Shown here piece after piece: positions 1 through 9,396 of a DNA stretch of 64,000 nucleotides. Each line of letters starts with the position of its first letter. Positions within the stretch are counted from its first letter, which is position 1. This DNA comes from Paenibacillus tyrphae (GTDB lineage: Bacteria > Bacillota > Bacilli > Paenibacillales > NBRC-103111): contig NZ_BSDJ01000015.1 of NCBI RefSeq assembly GCF_027925525.1, forward strand, positions 62,001 through 126,000, in the 5' to 3' direction. A model generated the notes under the pieces. It worked only from the letters and a program-made list of their open reading frames with translations. It was not told the DNA's origin and ran no database searches. Both the position numbers and the translations under genes were made by a program.

Positions 1-1
1 G

Positions 2-1468
2 GAAGCAGCTCGGTACTCCAATCTGGAGCTTGTCGGCATGTACTGGCTGGAAGAGCAGATCAGCACCAGCGCGAAGGGACCGGACTTGCTTCGTTCGACG
101 AGTGCCAAGGTTCATAACAACGGCCTGAAGTTTTTCTGGATTCCGCATTTCTTGGCTTACAAGAGCTTTATGTGGAAGGATGTCGGTATTGATGCCGTCA
201 ATTTCCAGCCGAACTATTTCTTCGAGGAAATGGGCTATGACCGTCTGGAGGATGCCGCAAACACCGCCAAGCGGTACGGGATGTCCAACGAGCTGGAGTT
301 CGACGATCGCATGCTGACGGATAGCGTATTCCGCGACCGGTATATCGATTATTTGAACAGCGGTGTAGAAACCGGCTTGTTGCAGGAAGGCTTCAAAGCA
401 TATTACCAAGGCAACAATGCCGTATACAATACGGCGGTGAGCGCCGATCCGACCAACCGTGTGATGTACGACTGGCTGTATCAATTCGTCAAAGGAACGT
501 ATGTCAAAAACACGGCCGTCGCGCCGGAAGCCGAAGTGCAAATGAACGGGAAAACGATTCAAAGCAAAGCCCTCGTGCCGGATACGGAGCCTGTTCAGTT
601 TGCCTGGAAGCCGAAAAGCAATGACGGCAGCGGGCTGACGAAGGTCACCGCTACGTTTGACGGCAAGCCTTACACGGAAGGAACCGTCATGAATCTGGCA
701 GGCAAGCTTGGGAAGCACGAGCTGATCGTCACCGTGATTGCGGCGGGCAAATCCCGGAAAACTTCTTACGTGATCGAAGCGTCCACCAGTGCAGCAGCCA
801 TGAAACAATTAGCCGACCGTTTCGCGGCGGAAAACCAGATCACGAATGCCAAAGCGGCTCGCGCGCTCATCAAAGATCTGGAAATGATGACCCACCTCGA
901 AGGGTCCAATCCAACAAAGTTTATCGATTTTCTGAAAGTATTTAACGCCCGGCTGGACCGTGTAAAGGAAGAGCATATGATTACCGATACGGCGTACAAT
1001 ACGCTCAAGGAAGGCGTCTATTACCTGATCGGCAATCTGGCGGAAAATAAAAAGGCCGAAGCCTCTTCGGTAGAAGGCGACAAGCCCGGCTATGCCGCCG
1101 AGAAAGCGGTCGATGGCTCCCCTGTTACGAGATGGGCGAGCGAATACAGGGACAATACGTGGTTCCAGGTCGATCTCGGCGCGCCGACGGACATCGATAC
1201 GGTGAGAATCGATTGGGAATACGCCCGGGCGAACACGTTCCAGCTGCTAGTTTCGAACGATAAGCAGAACTGGACCAACGTGACGCAGGAGAATGGCGGC
1301 ATCATTACGGCAACGGATGGGAAACAAACGGTTCATTTTAACCCGGTCCAAGCCAGATACGTGAAATTCCAAGGCATTCAAAGAGCGACGGATTACGGAT
1401 ACTCCTTCTATGAGTTTGGCGTGTACAGCCTTTCCGGAGCCAAAAAGTTAGCGTCGTTCGACGAGTAG
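2..1468 (+). CDS. DUF4855/FIMAH/discoidin surface protein, 5' end outside window
   Basis: The reading frame is open from base 2, so the gene begins upstream. The visible ~488 residues start inside a DUF4855-like region (WIPHFLAYKSFMWKDVGID, then NFQPNYFFEE). An Ig-like stretch follows, then a helical FIMAH-like domain (roughly residues 265-345 of the fragment), and finally an F5/8 type C (discoidin) domain with VDGSPVTRWASE and WFQVDLG near the C-terminus. Such proteins are secreted by Paenibacillus; discoidin modules usually bind carbohydrate. There is no sorting motif or SLH domain at the visible end. The catalytic or binding role is not known. A strong terminator follows directly, so it ends its transcript. 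Confidence 0.8.
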   Translation, partial: EAARYSNLELVGMYWLEEQISTSAKGPDLLRSTSAKVHNNGLKFFWIPHFLAYKSFMWKDVGIDAVNFQPNYFFEEMGYDRLEDAANTAKRYGMSNELEFDDRMLTDSVFRDRYIDYLNSGVETGLLQEGFKAYYQGNNAVYNTAVSADPTNRVMYDWLYQFVKGTYVKNTAVAPEAEVQMNGKTIQSKALVPDTEPVQFAWKPKSNDGSGLTKVTATFDGKPYTEGTVMNLAGKLGKHELIVTVIAAGKSRKTSYVIEASTSAAAMKQLADRFAAENQITNAKAARALIKDLEMMTHLEGSNPTKFIDFLKVFNARLDRVKEEHMITDTAYNTLKEGVYYLIGNLAENKKAEASSVEGDKPGYAAEKAVDGSPVTRWASEYRDNTWFQVDLGAPTDIDTVRIDWEYARANTFQLLVSNDKQNWTNVTQENGGIITATDGKQTVHFNPVQARYVKFQGIQRATDYGYSFYEFGVYSLSGAKKLASFDE

Positions 1469-1474
1469 TAAACG

Positions 1475-1510
1475 AAATGCAGGGGAGCGTGCTCCCCTGC
1501 ATTTTTCGTT
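1475..1510 (+). terminator. Rho-independent terminator
   Basis: Perfect 14-bp inverted repeat (AAATGCAGGGGAGC, 2-nt loop, then its complement) followed by a T-rich tail, 7 bases after the stop of the DUF4855 protein. Because the SLH gene converges from the right, it may act in both directions. Confidence 0.9.
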
Positions 1511-1575
1511 ATTCGGTATAAAGAACAACCATCGACGACATGGATCGTCGCCAATGGTTGTCCAGGATAGCTTGC

Positions 1576-4500
1576 TTACTTGTCGATCAGATTGGTTGTC
1601 TTGAGCAATCTTGCGATTAATGCCGTTACTTCAGCGCGCGTCATATTCGACTGCGGGCTAAGAAGCTGCGGTCCATTGCCTTGCACGATTCCCGCTTCAA
1701 TCATCAGAGCGATATCCTCTCTCGCCCAAGCAGATACCTTTTTCGCATCTTCATACTTCGCCAGCAGAGCATCGGTCTGCTCCTGACTCAGCGCGGCTTT
1801 CGTCTCGATCAATTTGTAAGCCCGGGCGATCATCGCCATGCCCTGCTCTCTCGTGATTTGACGGTCGCCGTAGAAGTTGCCATCCTCGTAGCCGCGGACG
1901 ATATCGAACTCGTTCGCAATCGCTACGGAGCTGCGGTACCAAGCGGAATCCGAAACGTCAGGGAACTTGTTCTGCGGTGCATTTTGACGCTTCAAACCAA
2001 GACCAGCCACGACAATCTCCGAGAACTCGGAGCGCGTTACGTTGCGATCCGGCGAAAACGTATTGTTCCCGGTTCCGGCAAGGTCAAGTCTCGCCGCAAT
2101 ATTGTTCACGTCCGCTTTGCCCCAGTGGCTCTTCACGTCATCGAAATCTTGCGGATTCCAGATGACCGAGTAGGAGCCGTTGCTGCGCAAGTCTTTAATC
2201 AATGCATAATAACGGCTGTTGATCTTCGTTACAACCGTCGGCACATGGAACACGCTGCCGTCCGGATTGACGATAACACCTGTCGTAATGCGGTTCGGAT
2301 CGATGCCCTCCGGCAGCGCGATGTACTTCGCCGCGTATCCGTCCAATTGCCCCGCTCTTACCATCTTGCCATCATGCGTGAAAGTCATATCCAGATCGAC
2401 CGGAGTGACCAACAGTTCGTAGCCTTCCGCCGCCGCTTTGTTCTTGGCGTTGGTAATCAACGTGTCCGAAGAACGGGCGATCTCGATATGAACGGCAATA
2501 TCGCCGAGCGCTGCGTTGCCCAACTGCTTGGACACCGCGCTCAAATCCATTTTTCCGCCTGGAACTGGGTAGATCGCCAGCGGATTGCTGATTTCGAGGC
2601 TTGATCCCTTATCGGCGAGCTGCTTCACAGCTCCTGCCGTCAATCCGTCTACCTTCATATCGCCATCTTTCGAAGAATGAATCGCAAGCTTCTGTCCGTT
2701 ACCTTGCGACAACGCTTTGTTCAGCTTGTCCAAATCCACTTGAACCGAAGTCACCTTGCGATCTCCCGAGGTGGATTCTTTCCCCGTTGCAAACGTATCG
2801 CCTTTACCGTTCACCGAGGTTTCGATTCCCGAGCCATTCGGTGTTGTTGAAGCTCCGGACGAAGACGAACCTGTAGAGGTTGAAGGCGTCGTGGTGCTTC
2901 CGCCGCTGCTGCTATCCGAGTCTCCGCTGTCGCTAGATTCTCTTGTAATCGTCAACGTATATTCCGTTACATGGCCTTTGGCGTCCGTAACCTTTACAAC
3001 AATCGTGTTCGTTCCTACATTTAAAGGCAGATTACCGCTTACCGCGCCATTAGCAGCTTCCTGCCAAGGGCCATTATTGACCGAGATTTCAATCTTGGCG
3101 TTCGGATCAAGCGGCAACGAGCTTACCGTCACGCTGTAGACGCTATTCGTTACGGAAGCCGTATACTTGGTCGTGCTTCCATTAAACGCCGGCGATAATC
3201 CGATCGGCGTTCCGTTCCAGCTATTTAGCTGCAGTCCCGTCAAGGAGGAACGATCTGCAGTGTTAACCGTCAGTTCTTTACTTACGGTGCTGGACTTCCC
3301 GTCTTTCTCAGCCGTTACTTTCACCGTGTAGTTGCCATCGGCCAAATTGACTTCCGGGATATAGCTCCAGTTGCCATACGTGTCGGCCGTAACCGTCCCT
3401 GTAATCCCATCCGCGATGTTGACCGTAACCTTGGAACCTGGCGCTGCTGTTCCTTTGAATACCGGCTTAGACACCGTTACAGTCCCGCTGGCCGGCTCCG
3501 TAATTTCCAATACCGGTTCCCCGACCGAAGTCCGAATCGTAGTGGCTGGGCTAATGGCAGACGCCATCTGCGTCGCTGTCGCTTTCACCCGCGTCACAAA
3601 CGTATGGTCGGTGCCTGGTGTCAGTCCGTTAAAGGTTGGACTATCCTGCCAAGTTAACCCGCCGTCCATACTGTATTCCTGACCGCTGACTGGTTGCAGT
3701 GTAATGCTCGTAGGCGTCACGCTGCTTGCTGCTGGTGCACTCGGTGCGGCCGGTCCATCCCCTTTCGTAACCACTGCCGTTGCCAGACTCGTTACGCTGC
3801 CTACCGCATGCTTACCATCGGCGGTGACCGTCAGGGTGATGGTCGCGCCTAGGTCGTCTGCGGTTAACGTGTAGCTTGAACCCGTCGCATTCGTGATGGC
3901 GACTCCGTTTCGGTACCACTGATAGGTCGGCACATTACCTGTCGTGTCCGGCGTATACGTGATTCCCGTTACGTTCGCCGTCAGCGTCTGACCCGCCTTG
4001 GCAATGCCATCGATTGTTACGCTGCCCCCCATTACTGGAAGAAGTTTGATATCTTTTGTGGTAGTGATGATGTTGCGAATGACACCGGAATTATACTCGA
4101 CAATAACTCCTGGATCTTTATATGCGCTAGAGCCACCGTGAGTATTATTTACGCCTAAGTAACGTACTGTAGTATTATTGGTGTCTAGCAGAAGCGTAAG
4201 ATGAACGTAGTCGTTTCCATTAAAGTAATAATAAGGAGGTGATTCAAGATTTGTATGCAGACCGTTGTTTGATACATAATGCGTCGCGCTATCACTAGAA
4301 GTGCTCCAACTAGGTGCTGTAGTTGCGGTAGCGCCAATAAAGCTTATAAAGTACCAGCCTCCTGTAAAGGGACTCTTAAATTCTTTAAACATACTGGAAA
4401 TTGCCAACATTTCTGCAGCACCAGCATCACCTGCTGTTGGTTCTACAAGATGTCCGTTATTGTTCGTTGCAGCAGTCACAGCATCGTAAAAAGTCATGGT

Positions 4501-5022
4501 ACTCTGTCTTGCCACATATACAAAATGGCGTCCATTGTAGGTACGCACAGAGGTTTTTCCATCGGTCAATGGTGCCCCTGGCGTTACATTTACTGTGACA
4601 CTTTGGGTTTGCCCTGAAACTTGTGTAAATGTCATATTTCGAATTACAGCTTGAATATCTTCATAAGTATTGCCACTTGAAAAATTGAACACTCTATTCG
4701 TAGGTGTAGATTTGTCAGAAACAATGCCACTAATGTTTATGCCATTCGTTAACTCGGTAATACCGCTTGAAAGAGCTCCAACAGCAATTGAGCCACTATT
4801 GACCGCCACAGTAAAGTATCCGCCTTTTGCATCCACGACGCCTGTGCTTCCAAATGCAGCGTTTGGCAGCTGATAGGTTACTTCGGTTACTTTAACAGGA
4901 ATACCAAGATCAAGTGTTGGTGTTGCCGCTGCTCTTACTTCTAATGGATGAAAAGGGATCATCGTCAATACCATGATGATTGCCATTAGCAAAGATAACA
5001 TTCTTCGATTTGTTAATTTCAT
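1576..5022 (-). CDS. SLH-domain cell-surface protein with Ig-like and cadherin-like modules
   Basis: A 1,148-residue secreted protein. The N-terminus (KLTNRRMLSLLMAIIMVLTM) is a typical signal peptide with cleavage near ...VRAA. A large beta-rich head follows. It includes an Ig-like repeat around residues 335-410 (PTYQWYRNGVAI), a Big-type module near 500-590, and a cadherin-like beta-sandwich near 595-690. A Ser/Gly/Thr-rich linker leads to three SLH repeats over about the last 200 residues (FDDVKSHWGKADVNNIA, FPDVSDSAWYRSSVAIANEF, and a third SAWAREDIALMIEAGIVQG). SLH repeats bind pyruvylated secondary wall polymer, so the protein is probably displayed on the S-layer. It diverges from a response regulator, which could control it. 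The mRNA leader is strongly structured (separate entry). The ligand of the head is unknown. Confidence 0.85.
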   Translation of the reverse strand: MKLTNRRMLSLLMAIIMVLTMIPFHPLEVRAAATPTLDLGIPVKVTEVTYQLPNAAFGSTGVVDAKGGYFTVAVNSGSIAVGALSSGITELTNGINISGIVSDKSTPTNRVFNFSSGNTYEDIQAVIRNMTFTQVSGQTQSVTVNVTPGAPLTDGKTSVRTYNGRHFVYVARQSTMTFYDAVTAATNNNGHLVEPTAGDAGAAEMLAISSMFKEFKSPFTGGWYFISFIGATATTAPSWSTSSDSATHYVSNNGLHTNLESPPYYYFNGNDYVHLTLLLDTNNTTVRYLGVNNTHGGSSAYKDPGVIVEYNSGVIRNIITTTKDIKLLPVMGGSVTIDGIAKAGQTLTANVTGITYTPDTTGNVPTYQWYRNGVAITNATGSSYTLTADDLGATITLTVTADGKHAVGSVTSLATAVVTKGDGPAAPSAPAASSVTPTSITLQPVSGQEYSMDGGLTWQDSPTFNGLTPGTDHTFVTRVKATATQMASAISPATTIRTSVGEPVLEITEPASGTVTVSKPVFKGTAAPGSKVTVNIADGITGTVTADTYGNWSYIPEVNLADGNYTVKVTAEKDGKSSTVSKELTVNTADRSSLTGLQLNSWNGTPIGLSPAFNGSTTKYTASVTNSVYSVTVSSLPLDPNAKIEISVNNGPWQEAANGAVSGNLPLNVGTNTIVVKVTDAKGHVTEYTLTITRESSDSGDSDSSSGGSTTTPSTSTGSSSSGASTTPNGSGIETSVNGKGDTFATGKESTSGDRKVTSVQVDLDKLNKALSQGNGQKLAIHSSKDGDMKVDGLTAGAVKQLADKGSSLEISNPLAIYPVPGGKMDLSAVSKQLGNAALGDIAVHIEIARSSDTLITNAKNKAAAEGYELLVTPVDLDMTFTHDGKMVRAGQLDGYAAKYIALPEGIDPNRITTGVIVNPDGSVFHVPTVVTKINSRYYALIKDLRSNGSYSVIWNPQDFDDVKSHWGKADVNNIAARLDLAGTGNNTFSPDRNVTRSEFSEIVVAGLGLKRQNAPQNKFPDVSDSAWYRSSVAIANEFDIVRGYEDGNFYGDRQITREQGMAMIARAYKLIETKAALSQEQTDALLAKYEDAKKVSAWAREDIALMIEAGIVQGNGPQLLSPQSNMTRAEVTALIARLLKTTNLIDK

Positions 5023-5029
5023 CTTTTGT

Positions 5030-5159
5030 TCATTCCTGCTGGCGAAAGCATATAGAAATTCTATATTCGCAGATTTCTTTCTATTCAGCAGGTATTCTCC
5101 CTTCTTTTTATAATTTGTCGACTACTTCTAACTCGAGCGCCTCTGCTTTCGCTTGAGTT
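5030..5159 (-). promoter_or_regulatory. structured 5' leader of the SLH gene
   Basis: In the minus-strand leader two hairpins are visible. The first (5130-5159) has 10-base arms with one mismatch and a purine-rich loop. The second has an outer stem CCTGCTG/CAGCAGG (5086-5092 with 5035-5041) and an inner stem GCGAA/TTCGC (66-70 with 42-46, counted from 5000) capped by a tatagaa/ttctata palindrome. The only Shine-Dalgarno-like AGGA before the ATG at 5022 lies at the 3' arm of the outer stem, so the fold would sequester it. The rest of the 520-base gap up to 5542 shows no gene or clear promoter. Regulation is inference. Confidence 0.45.
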
Positions 5160-5542
5160 ATTTTATTTCTTCGTCTGCAGTCTGGAACGGATGTTGTACC
5201 CTGCATGCAATTCAACAAGAAAAGCCATTTGCTGAGCCTGCCTTTCGACCGTAGTCTTGTAATTACTCACCTCCAAACAGGGTGCATCTTGTCATTCACC
5301 TCATTGAATCCGGTGAGTTTCACCATTCAGATCAAATTTGTCCTGCCGTCTGCATCAGCCCGGAATTGCGCATACGGCTTGGAAAGTTCACCGATGCAAA
5401 CGTTATTTCAAGAGCTATCTACTAGTTTACCAACCCAACATAAACAAAACCTAGACAACGTCTGTTCAATATATTCGCATGAATGCCGATATAAGAATTG
5501 TGAAAGCCATTACAAGCATCAACTGTCAAGGAGGACGCTCCT

Positions 5543-6691
5543 GTGAAAGCCATACTGGTTGACGATGAACATTTAGCATTAATAGGACTTAAAAAAGCGA
5601 TTGAGCGTGAAGCAAACGAAGTCGAGATCGTTGCTACCTATTCCGATTCCACCCAGGTCATGGCAGGCGTATTGGCTCATCGCCCCGATGTTGTGTTTCT
5701 TGATATCCATATGCCGGATATTAACGGCCTAAATCTGGGGAAGCTGATCCAGGCGACCGTTCCCGGTACCGAAATCGTATTTGTGACCGGTTACGATCAA
5801 TATGCCGTGCAGGCTTTCGAGCTTTACGCCTTGGATTATATTATGAAGCCGCTACAAAAGGAGCGTCTGCGCCAAACGATTCTGCGGATAAAAGAGAAAT
5901 TGGCTATCAGAGGCACCAGGAAAACACAGGACGCGACTTCCCCCATGATTTGCTGCTTTAATCAGCTTCAGTTTAAGCTGCCCGGCATGGACGCCCAGAA
6001 CGTGAAATGGCGTACAAGCAAGGCGCAAGAATTGTTTGCCTATTTGCTCCATCATCGGGACCGGACCATCAGTCGAAGCGTTTTGCTTGAACTGCTATGG
6101 CCAGAGCTGGAAGAGGCTAAGGCATCACAGCATCTCTATACAACGATTTATCATGTACGCCAAACCTTGAAAAACTCGGGAATGGACACAATTCGCATAA
6201 ATAGCGGCAATTTGGAGGCAGGGTACAAGCTTGACATCGGGGAAGCTCAGGTAGACACGGAGGAATGGGAATACGCCATGAGACAATTGGGTGTCTTGGA
6301 TGCAGGTACAGTTGACGCCTATGAGCATGTGTTGAATTTGTACAAGGGGGACTATCTGGGAAAATACGATTACCTCTGGGCCGAACATGAACGGGAACGG
6401 TTTCGATTGCTGTGGTTATACCATATGCGAAAGTTATGTGAGTTCTACGAGCAGCAAAAAAAGCCGAAAAAAGCCATTCAAGTCCATCTCCGTATTCAAC
6501 AATTGCTTTCGGACGAGGAGGAAAGCTATTTCTCGCTGATGAAGCTTTATGATTGGATTGGCGACAGGATCGGGGTGGAAGAGCAATATTTGCTCTTGAG
6601 AACGAAAATGGAACGGGATCTGGAGATGCCGATTCGTCCTGACATTACAGATTGGTATACACGTTGGAAGTTCGTGAGCCTTACTTCCTGA
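5543..6691 (+). CDS. response regulator with BTAD (SARP-like) output domain
   Basis: GTG start 9 bases after a strong AAGGAGG site. Residues 1-117 form a CheY-like receiver with the acidic pocket DDE (7-9), phospho-acceptor Asp54 in VVFLDIHMPD, the Thr of FVTGYD and the Lys of MKPLQK. A winged-helix trans_reg_C-type segment covers about 130-230 (RTSKAQELFAYLLHHRDRTI). A bacterial transcriptional activator domain (TPR-like) covers about 235-375. This architecture is known in Bacillales and Clostridia for response regulators that activate surface or secretion genes. No histidine kinase lies beside it, so it is an orphan here. It diverges from the SLH gene, which is a plausible but unproven target. 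Confidence 0.85.
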   Translation: MKAILVDDEHLALIGLKKAIEREANEVEIVATYSDSTQVMAGVLAHRPDVVFLDIHMPDINGLNLGKLIQATVPGTEIVFVTGYDQYAVQAFELYALDYIMKPLQKERLRQTILRIKEKLAIRGTRKTQDATSPMICCFNQLQFKLPGMDAQNVKWRTSKAQELFAYLLHHRDRTISRSVLLELLWPELEEAKASQHLYTTIYHVRQTLKNSGMDTIRINSGNLEAGYKLDIGEAQVDTEEWEYAMRQLGVLDAGTVDAYEHVLNLYKGDYLGKYDYLWAEHERERFRLLWLYHMRKLCEFYEQQKKPKKAIQVHLRIQQLLSDEEESYFSLMKLYDWIGDRIGVEEQYLLLRTKMERDLEMPIRPDITDWYTRWKFVSLTS

Positions 6692-6716
6692 ACCAGCCAC
6701 TTCGAACTTCGTATGG

Positions 6717-6760
6717 AAGCCCCCCGGCGCCGCGTAGGTTTCGGTCCGGTGGGCTTTGAT
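6717..6760. terminator. bidirectional terminator
   Basis: GC-rich inverted repeat (AAGCCCCCCGG ... CCGGTGGGCTT) lies between the convergent response regulator and TPR-SUKH genes. The plus-strand tail is T-rich (tgatgaatttt). Confidence 0.65.
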
Positions 6761-6765
6761 GAATT

Positions 6766-8163
6766 TTAAGTCGCGGAAGCGAATGCTTTCAGCTTTTCCA
6801 GCAATTGCTTCGTTGCCGCATCCTTGAACGTAAGCGTATCGCTTGTCCTGCCAATCATGCCTTGCCGGATTCGATCGTCCAGCCAGTCCGTAATAAAGCC
6901 TGGAGCATACCCACCCGTGCTAAACGATCCGCCGAAAGCAATGATTTTCTCATAGACCTTCAGATACTGTTCACGATTGGTCTGGGGGTAAGACTTGGTG
7001 TACAGCCAAAATTGCAGGTCATACATCAACGTAGAGAGCTCGTCCGCATGGAAAGCAAAGTACCCCTTTTCCTCTACAATTCGGGTACAAATCGCACGGA
7101 TGATCTCCTCCATGTTGTCAACCTCGGTGACGCGGGCACACAGCTCCGAAAGCAGCGGGGAAAATTCTTCATGGGCCACCTTCCGCAAGTCCTCATACTT
7201 CCCTTCCTCCGAGGTATCATAGACATCGTGATGCACCAAGCTGCGGACAAAGACCTCGAAGTTTTCAGCCAAAAACGTAATTTCATAATCGCATTCCTGA
7301 TCGACGTGGACCACCTCAGGCTCGCCATGCCTGCCGCATTTCCGATAATCCAGCATTACGACATCGTGACCTGCCGAAGGGCAATCGCAAATGACCACGC
7401 CAATATCGGGATAGCCCCATTCTTCAATCATAAACTTACTGCCAAATTCCGCGCAGAGCGAATAGGGCTTTTCACGCCCGATCCCCATGATCCCCGTAAT
7501 CGCAATATGGTCTTCCGCCCAAGATGTTTCTTCCTCTGTAGGGAAGCAAGTGTTGACTGGCACACCGCCGTTATGCAATTTCATCATTGCAATGTAAGAG
7601 GCCGGCAATGTATAACCGAGCTCTTGTTCGATCGAAGCAATAAGCTCATCCGTAGGCGGCTCACTGACATATTGTTTTAACGCGTAGTCGCTATCGTCCC
7701 AAAAGCTCGTCAAGTCAAACTCTTCAAAGGGGATTTTTCCCGCCCCGTGCTTTCTTCTTTGCTCCTTCCGGGCCTGTAGGGCCAGCGACTGCTTGCGTTT
7801 GCGGTTCATTACGGCAAGACCATGACGGCTCTCTACTAAAAACGACAGCGTGGCCTGGTCCTTGGGGGCCAGTTGATCCGCGATTTCAAATTCTCTTACA
7901 GCGTTCTCGTATTGTTCCAGATAGTAGTAGGCATAGCCTGCGCGGAAATGCCACAGAGGGTCGTTCTCACCTTGTTTCTCAATGGTCAAAAGCTGCTGCA
8001 GCGCTTCCTCGTAACGTTCCAGATTGTTCATGGCTCTCGCCAAATGACTGATGCAATCATAATCGCGGTCCTGTTCGGGAATTTCCAGAATCCGAGCGAT
8101 GATTTGCTCAAATTCATCTTCTTCATGCCAGAGGTTTAGCTGCTCTAATAGGTTTTTATCCAT
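6766..8163 (-). CDS. TPR-SUKH (SMI1/KNR4) protein
   Basis: 465 residues if started at the ATG at 8163, which has an AGAGG site 7 bases upstream; an in-frame ATG 30 bases earlier lacks one. The N-terminal ~130 residues are helical TPR-like repeats (YDCISHLARAMNNLERYEEA, WHFRAGYAYYYLEQYENAVR). Residues ~175-310 are a SUKH/SMI1-KNR4 fold with the usual LPASYIAMMKLHNGG opening and the DIGVVICDCPSAGHDVVMLDY strand region. A helical tail follows. SUKH domains are common immunity proteins against secreted or contact-dependent nuclease toxins, but no toxin gene is adjacent. It starts 59 bases downstream of an unknown 265-residue gene on the same strand and may be co-transcribed with it. Confidence 0.75.
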   Translation of the reverse strand: MDKNLLEQLNLWHEEDEFEQIIARILEIPEQDRDYDCISHLARAMNNLERYEEALQQLLTIEKQGENDPLWHFRAGYAYYYLEQYENAVREFEIADQLAPKDQATLSFLVESRHGLAVMNRKRKQSLALQARKEQRRKHGAGKIPFEEFDLTSFWDDSDYALKQYVSEPPTDELIASIEQELGYTLPASYIAMMKLHNGGVPVNTCFPTEEETSWAEDHIAITGIMGIGREKPYSLCAEFGSKFMIEEWGYPDIGVVICDCPSAGHDVVMLDYRKCGRHGEPEVVHVDQECDYEITFLAENFEVFVRSLVHHDVYDTSEEGKYEDLRKVAHEEFSPLLSELCARVTEVDNMEEIIRAICTRIVEEKGYFAFHADELSTLMYDLQFWLYTKSYPQTNREQYLKVYEKIIAFGGSFSTGGYAPGFITDWLDDRIRQGMIGRTSDTLTFKDAATKQLLEKLKAFASAT

Positions 8164-8221
8164 ACTCTGCCTCTTTTCGTTAGTAAGGTACATGCCCTAC
8201 AGGTACCAATTGAAAATAAAC

Positions 8222-9019
8222 CTACAGAAACGCACCGAAGTAAAATTCCAGCGCCTCCCGGGAGTACCGGTCACTTCCCTGCCACCCCGCAACGGAGTTA
8301 AAATCATGACTCCCTCCCCGCAGCTTGCGGGGCGTATCCTGCTGGGCCAGCAATCCGGCATATCCCCATACTTCCATCGTTACATCCCGCTCCTGCTTGC
8401 TCGAAGGAAACGCATCCTTCCAGCGCTTCTCCAACTGCCGGGCGCCTTCATGCTCCGCACAGTCCTGAATCGCTTCGGTCATTTGGTTGAGCATGGCAGC
8501 ATCCTCACCGGTAACCTCGAACGCTTCCTCTTCCTTGCTGAACAATTCGAGATCCAGCCAGCAATACAGAAGCTGGTTCAAGCGGACGCCTCCCCATTTG
8601 ACCCGCTCGAAATTCAGCACGTTCAAATCCGCATTCACATAATCCCGGTCCGACATTAACCCATGGAAATTGCAATCCCCGCAGCTGCTGTAATTCGACC
8701 GCACCGCACTCCGCTGTCCATAGGTATGCAGAGGCAATCGGGAAGTCAAGGCCCAACTCGACAGGGCGCTCCGCAGATAAACTTTTTTCGTAGACAGACT
8801 GTGCAGGAACGCAGCAGCTACCCGTTCCTTGGTTATCGTCTGATGCAATGCACGCAGCCGTTCGACCAATTGATCATGCGTAATCGTAATGGGATCGAAC
8901 ATCAGCCCTTTGCTTTTAGCATACAGGAAATCCTCGCCGGCAAAGGTATACGGCCGATTCTTCCAACCGCCGGATGACCAGAAGGTGTTCATGAGTATTT
9001 TTTTCGCTTTTTTATCCAC
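8222..9019 (-). CDS. unknown conserved-looking protein, 265 aa
   Basis: GTG start 7 bases after a GGAG site, overlapping the stop of the upstream membrane-protein gene by 8 bases, which implies translational coupling. The protein is soluble, with no signal peptide or membrane segment. It has Trp- and Tyr-rich patches (FWSSGGWKNRPYTFAGEDFL) and a CGDC motif near residue 112 followed by NFHG. I do not recognise the family. Its position between a membrane protein and a TPR-SUKH protein suggests a small accessory operon, possibly immunity related, but that is only inference from context. Confidence 0.6.
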   Translation of the reverse strand: MDKKAKKILMNTFWSSGGWKNRPYTFAGEDFLYAKSKGLMFDPITITHDQLVERLRALHQTITKERVAAAFLHSLSTKKVYLRSALSSWALTSRLPLHTYGQRSAVRSNYSSCGDCNFHGLMSDRDYVNADLNVLNFERVKWGGVRLNQLLYCWLDLELFSKEEEAFEVTGEDAAMLNQMTEAIQDCAEHEGARQLEKRWKDAFPSSKQERDVTMEVWGYAGLLAQQDTPRKLRGGSHDFNSVAGWQGSDRYSREALEFYFGAFL

Positions 9020-9347
9020 GTTTTTTCTCCAGATGAATTTCTCGTTGTAATAAAAACAAGGGAAGTCCCAACGAAACGCCCACGGTTACTGTCCCAACGA
9101 TCGGTACCCATAACCATTTCATTCCTTGGCGACCCCCTTCATATACGATGAAGGCGATTAAGACCGCTGCCGAAACCGCGACATCCAGCCATGCGAATGC
9201 GCCGATACGTGTCTGACTTGCTTCTCCTAACAATAAAGATAGGTTAGGACCATGCTCGCTAACCCATGGTATAAACTGGCAATAGGGCAGTATGGTTCCG
9301 AGCAAAGCTAAAATACCGTACACGTATTTCAACCGCTTCACCTCCAT
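9012..9347 (-). CDS. DUF2834-type small membrane protein
   Basis: About 111 residues from the ATG at 9347; upstream in-frame ATGs at 9368 and 9380 have no ribosome site, so the start is uncertain. Three hydrophobic segments are visible (YVYGILALLGTILPYCQFIP, WLDVAVSAAVLIAFIVYEGG, WLWVPIVGTVTVGVSLGLPL) with the GEASQTRIGAFAWLDV loop typical of DUF2834. The function of the family is unknown. The gene overlaps the following 265-residue gene by 8 bases. Confidence 0.65.
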   Translation of the reverse strand: MEVKRLKYVYGILALLGTILPYCQFIPWVSEHGPNLSLLLGEASQTRIGAFAWLDVAVSAAVLIAFIVYEGGRQGMKWLWVPIVGTVTVGVSLGLPLFLLQREIHLEKKRG

Positions 9348-9396
9348 GTCAGATATGAGTTCTCCCATATCATAGCACATTTTGGAAAAGCATTGG

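Noticed and set aside
1681..2604. 307-codon plus-strand frame opposite the SLH repeats
   Set aside because: Antisense shadow of the SLH gene; Arg/His/Val-rich as expected from the opposite strand.
5205..5546. 113-codon plus-strand frame that overlaps the response regulator start by 4 bases
   Set aside because: The overlap looks like coupling, but there is no ribosome site, the composition is unlike a protein, and it runs antisense to the SLH leader.
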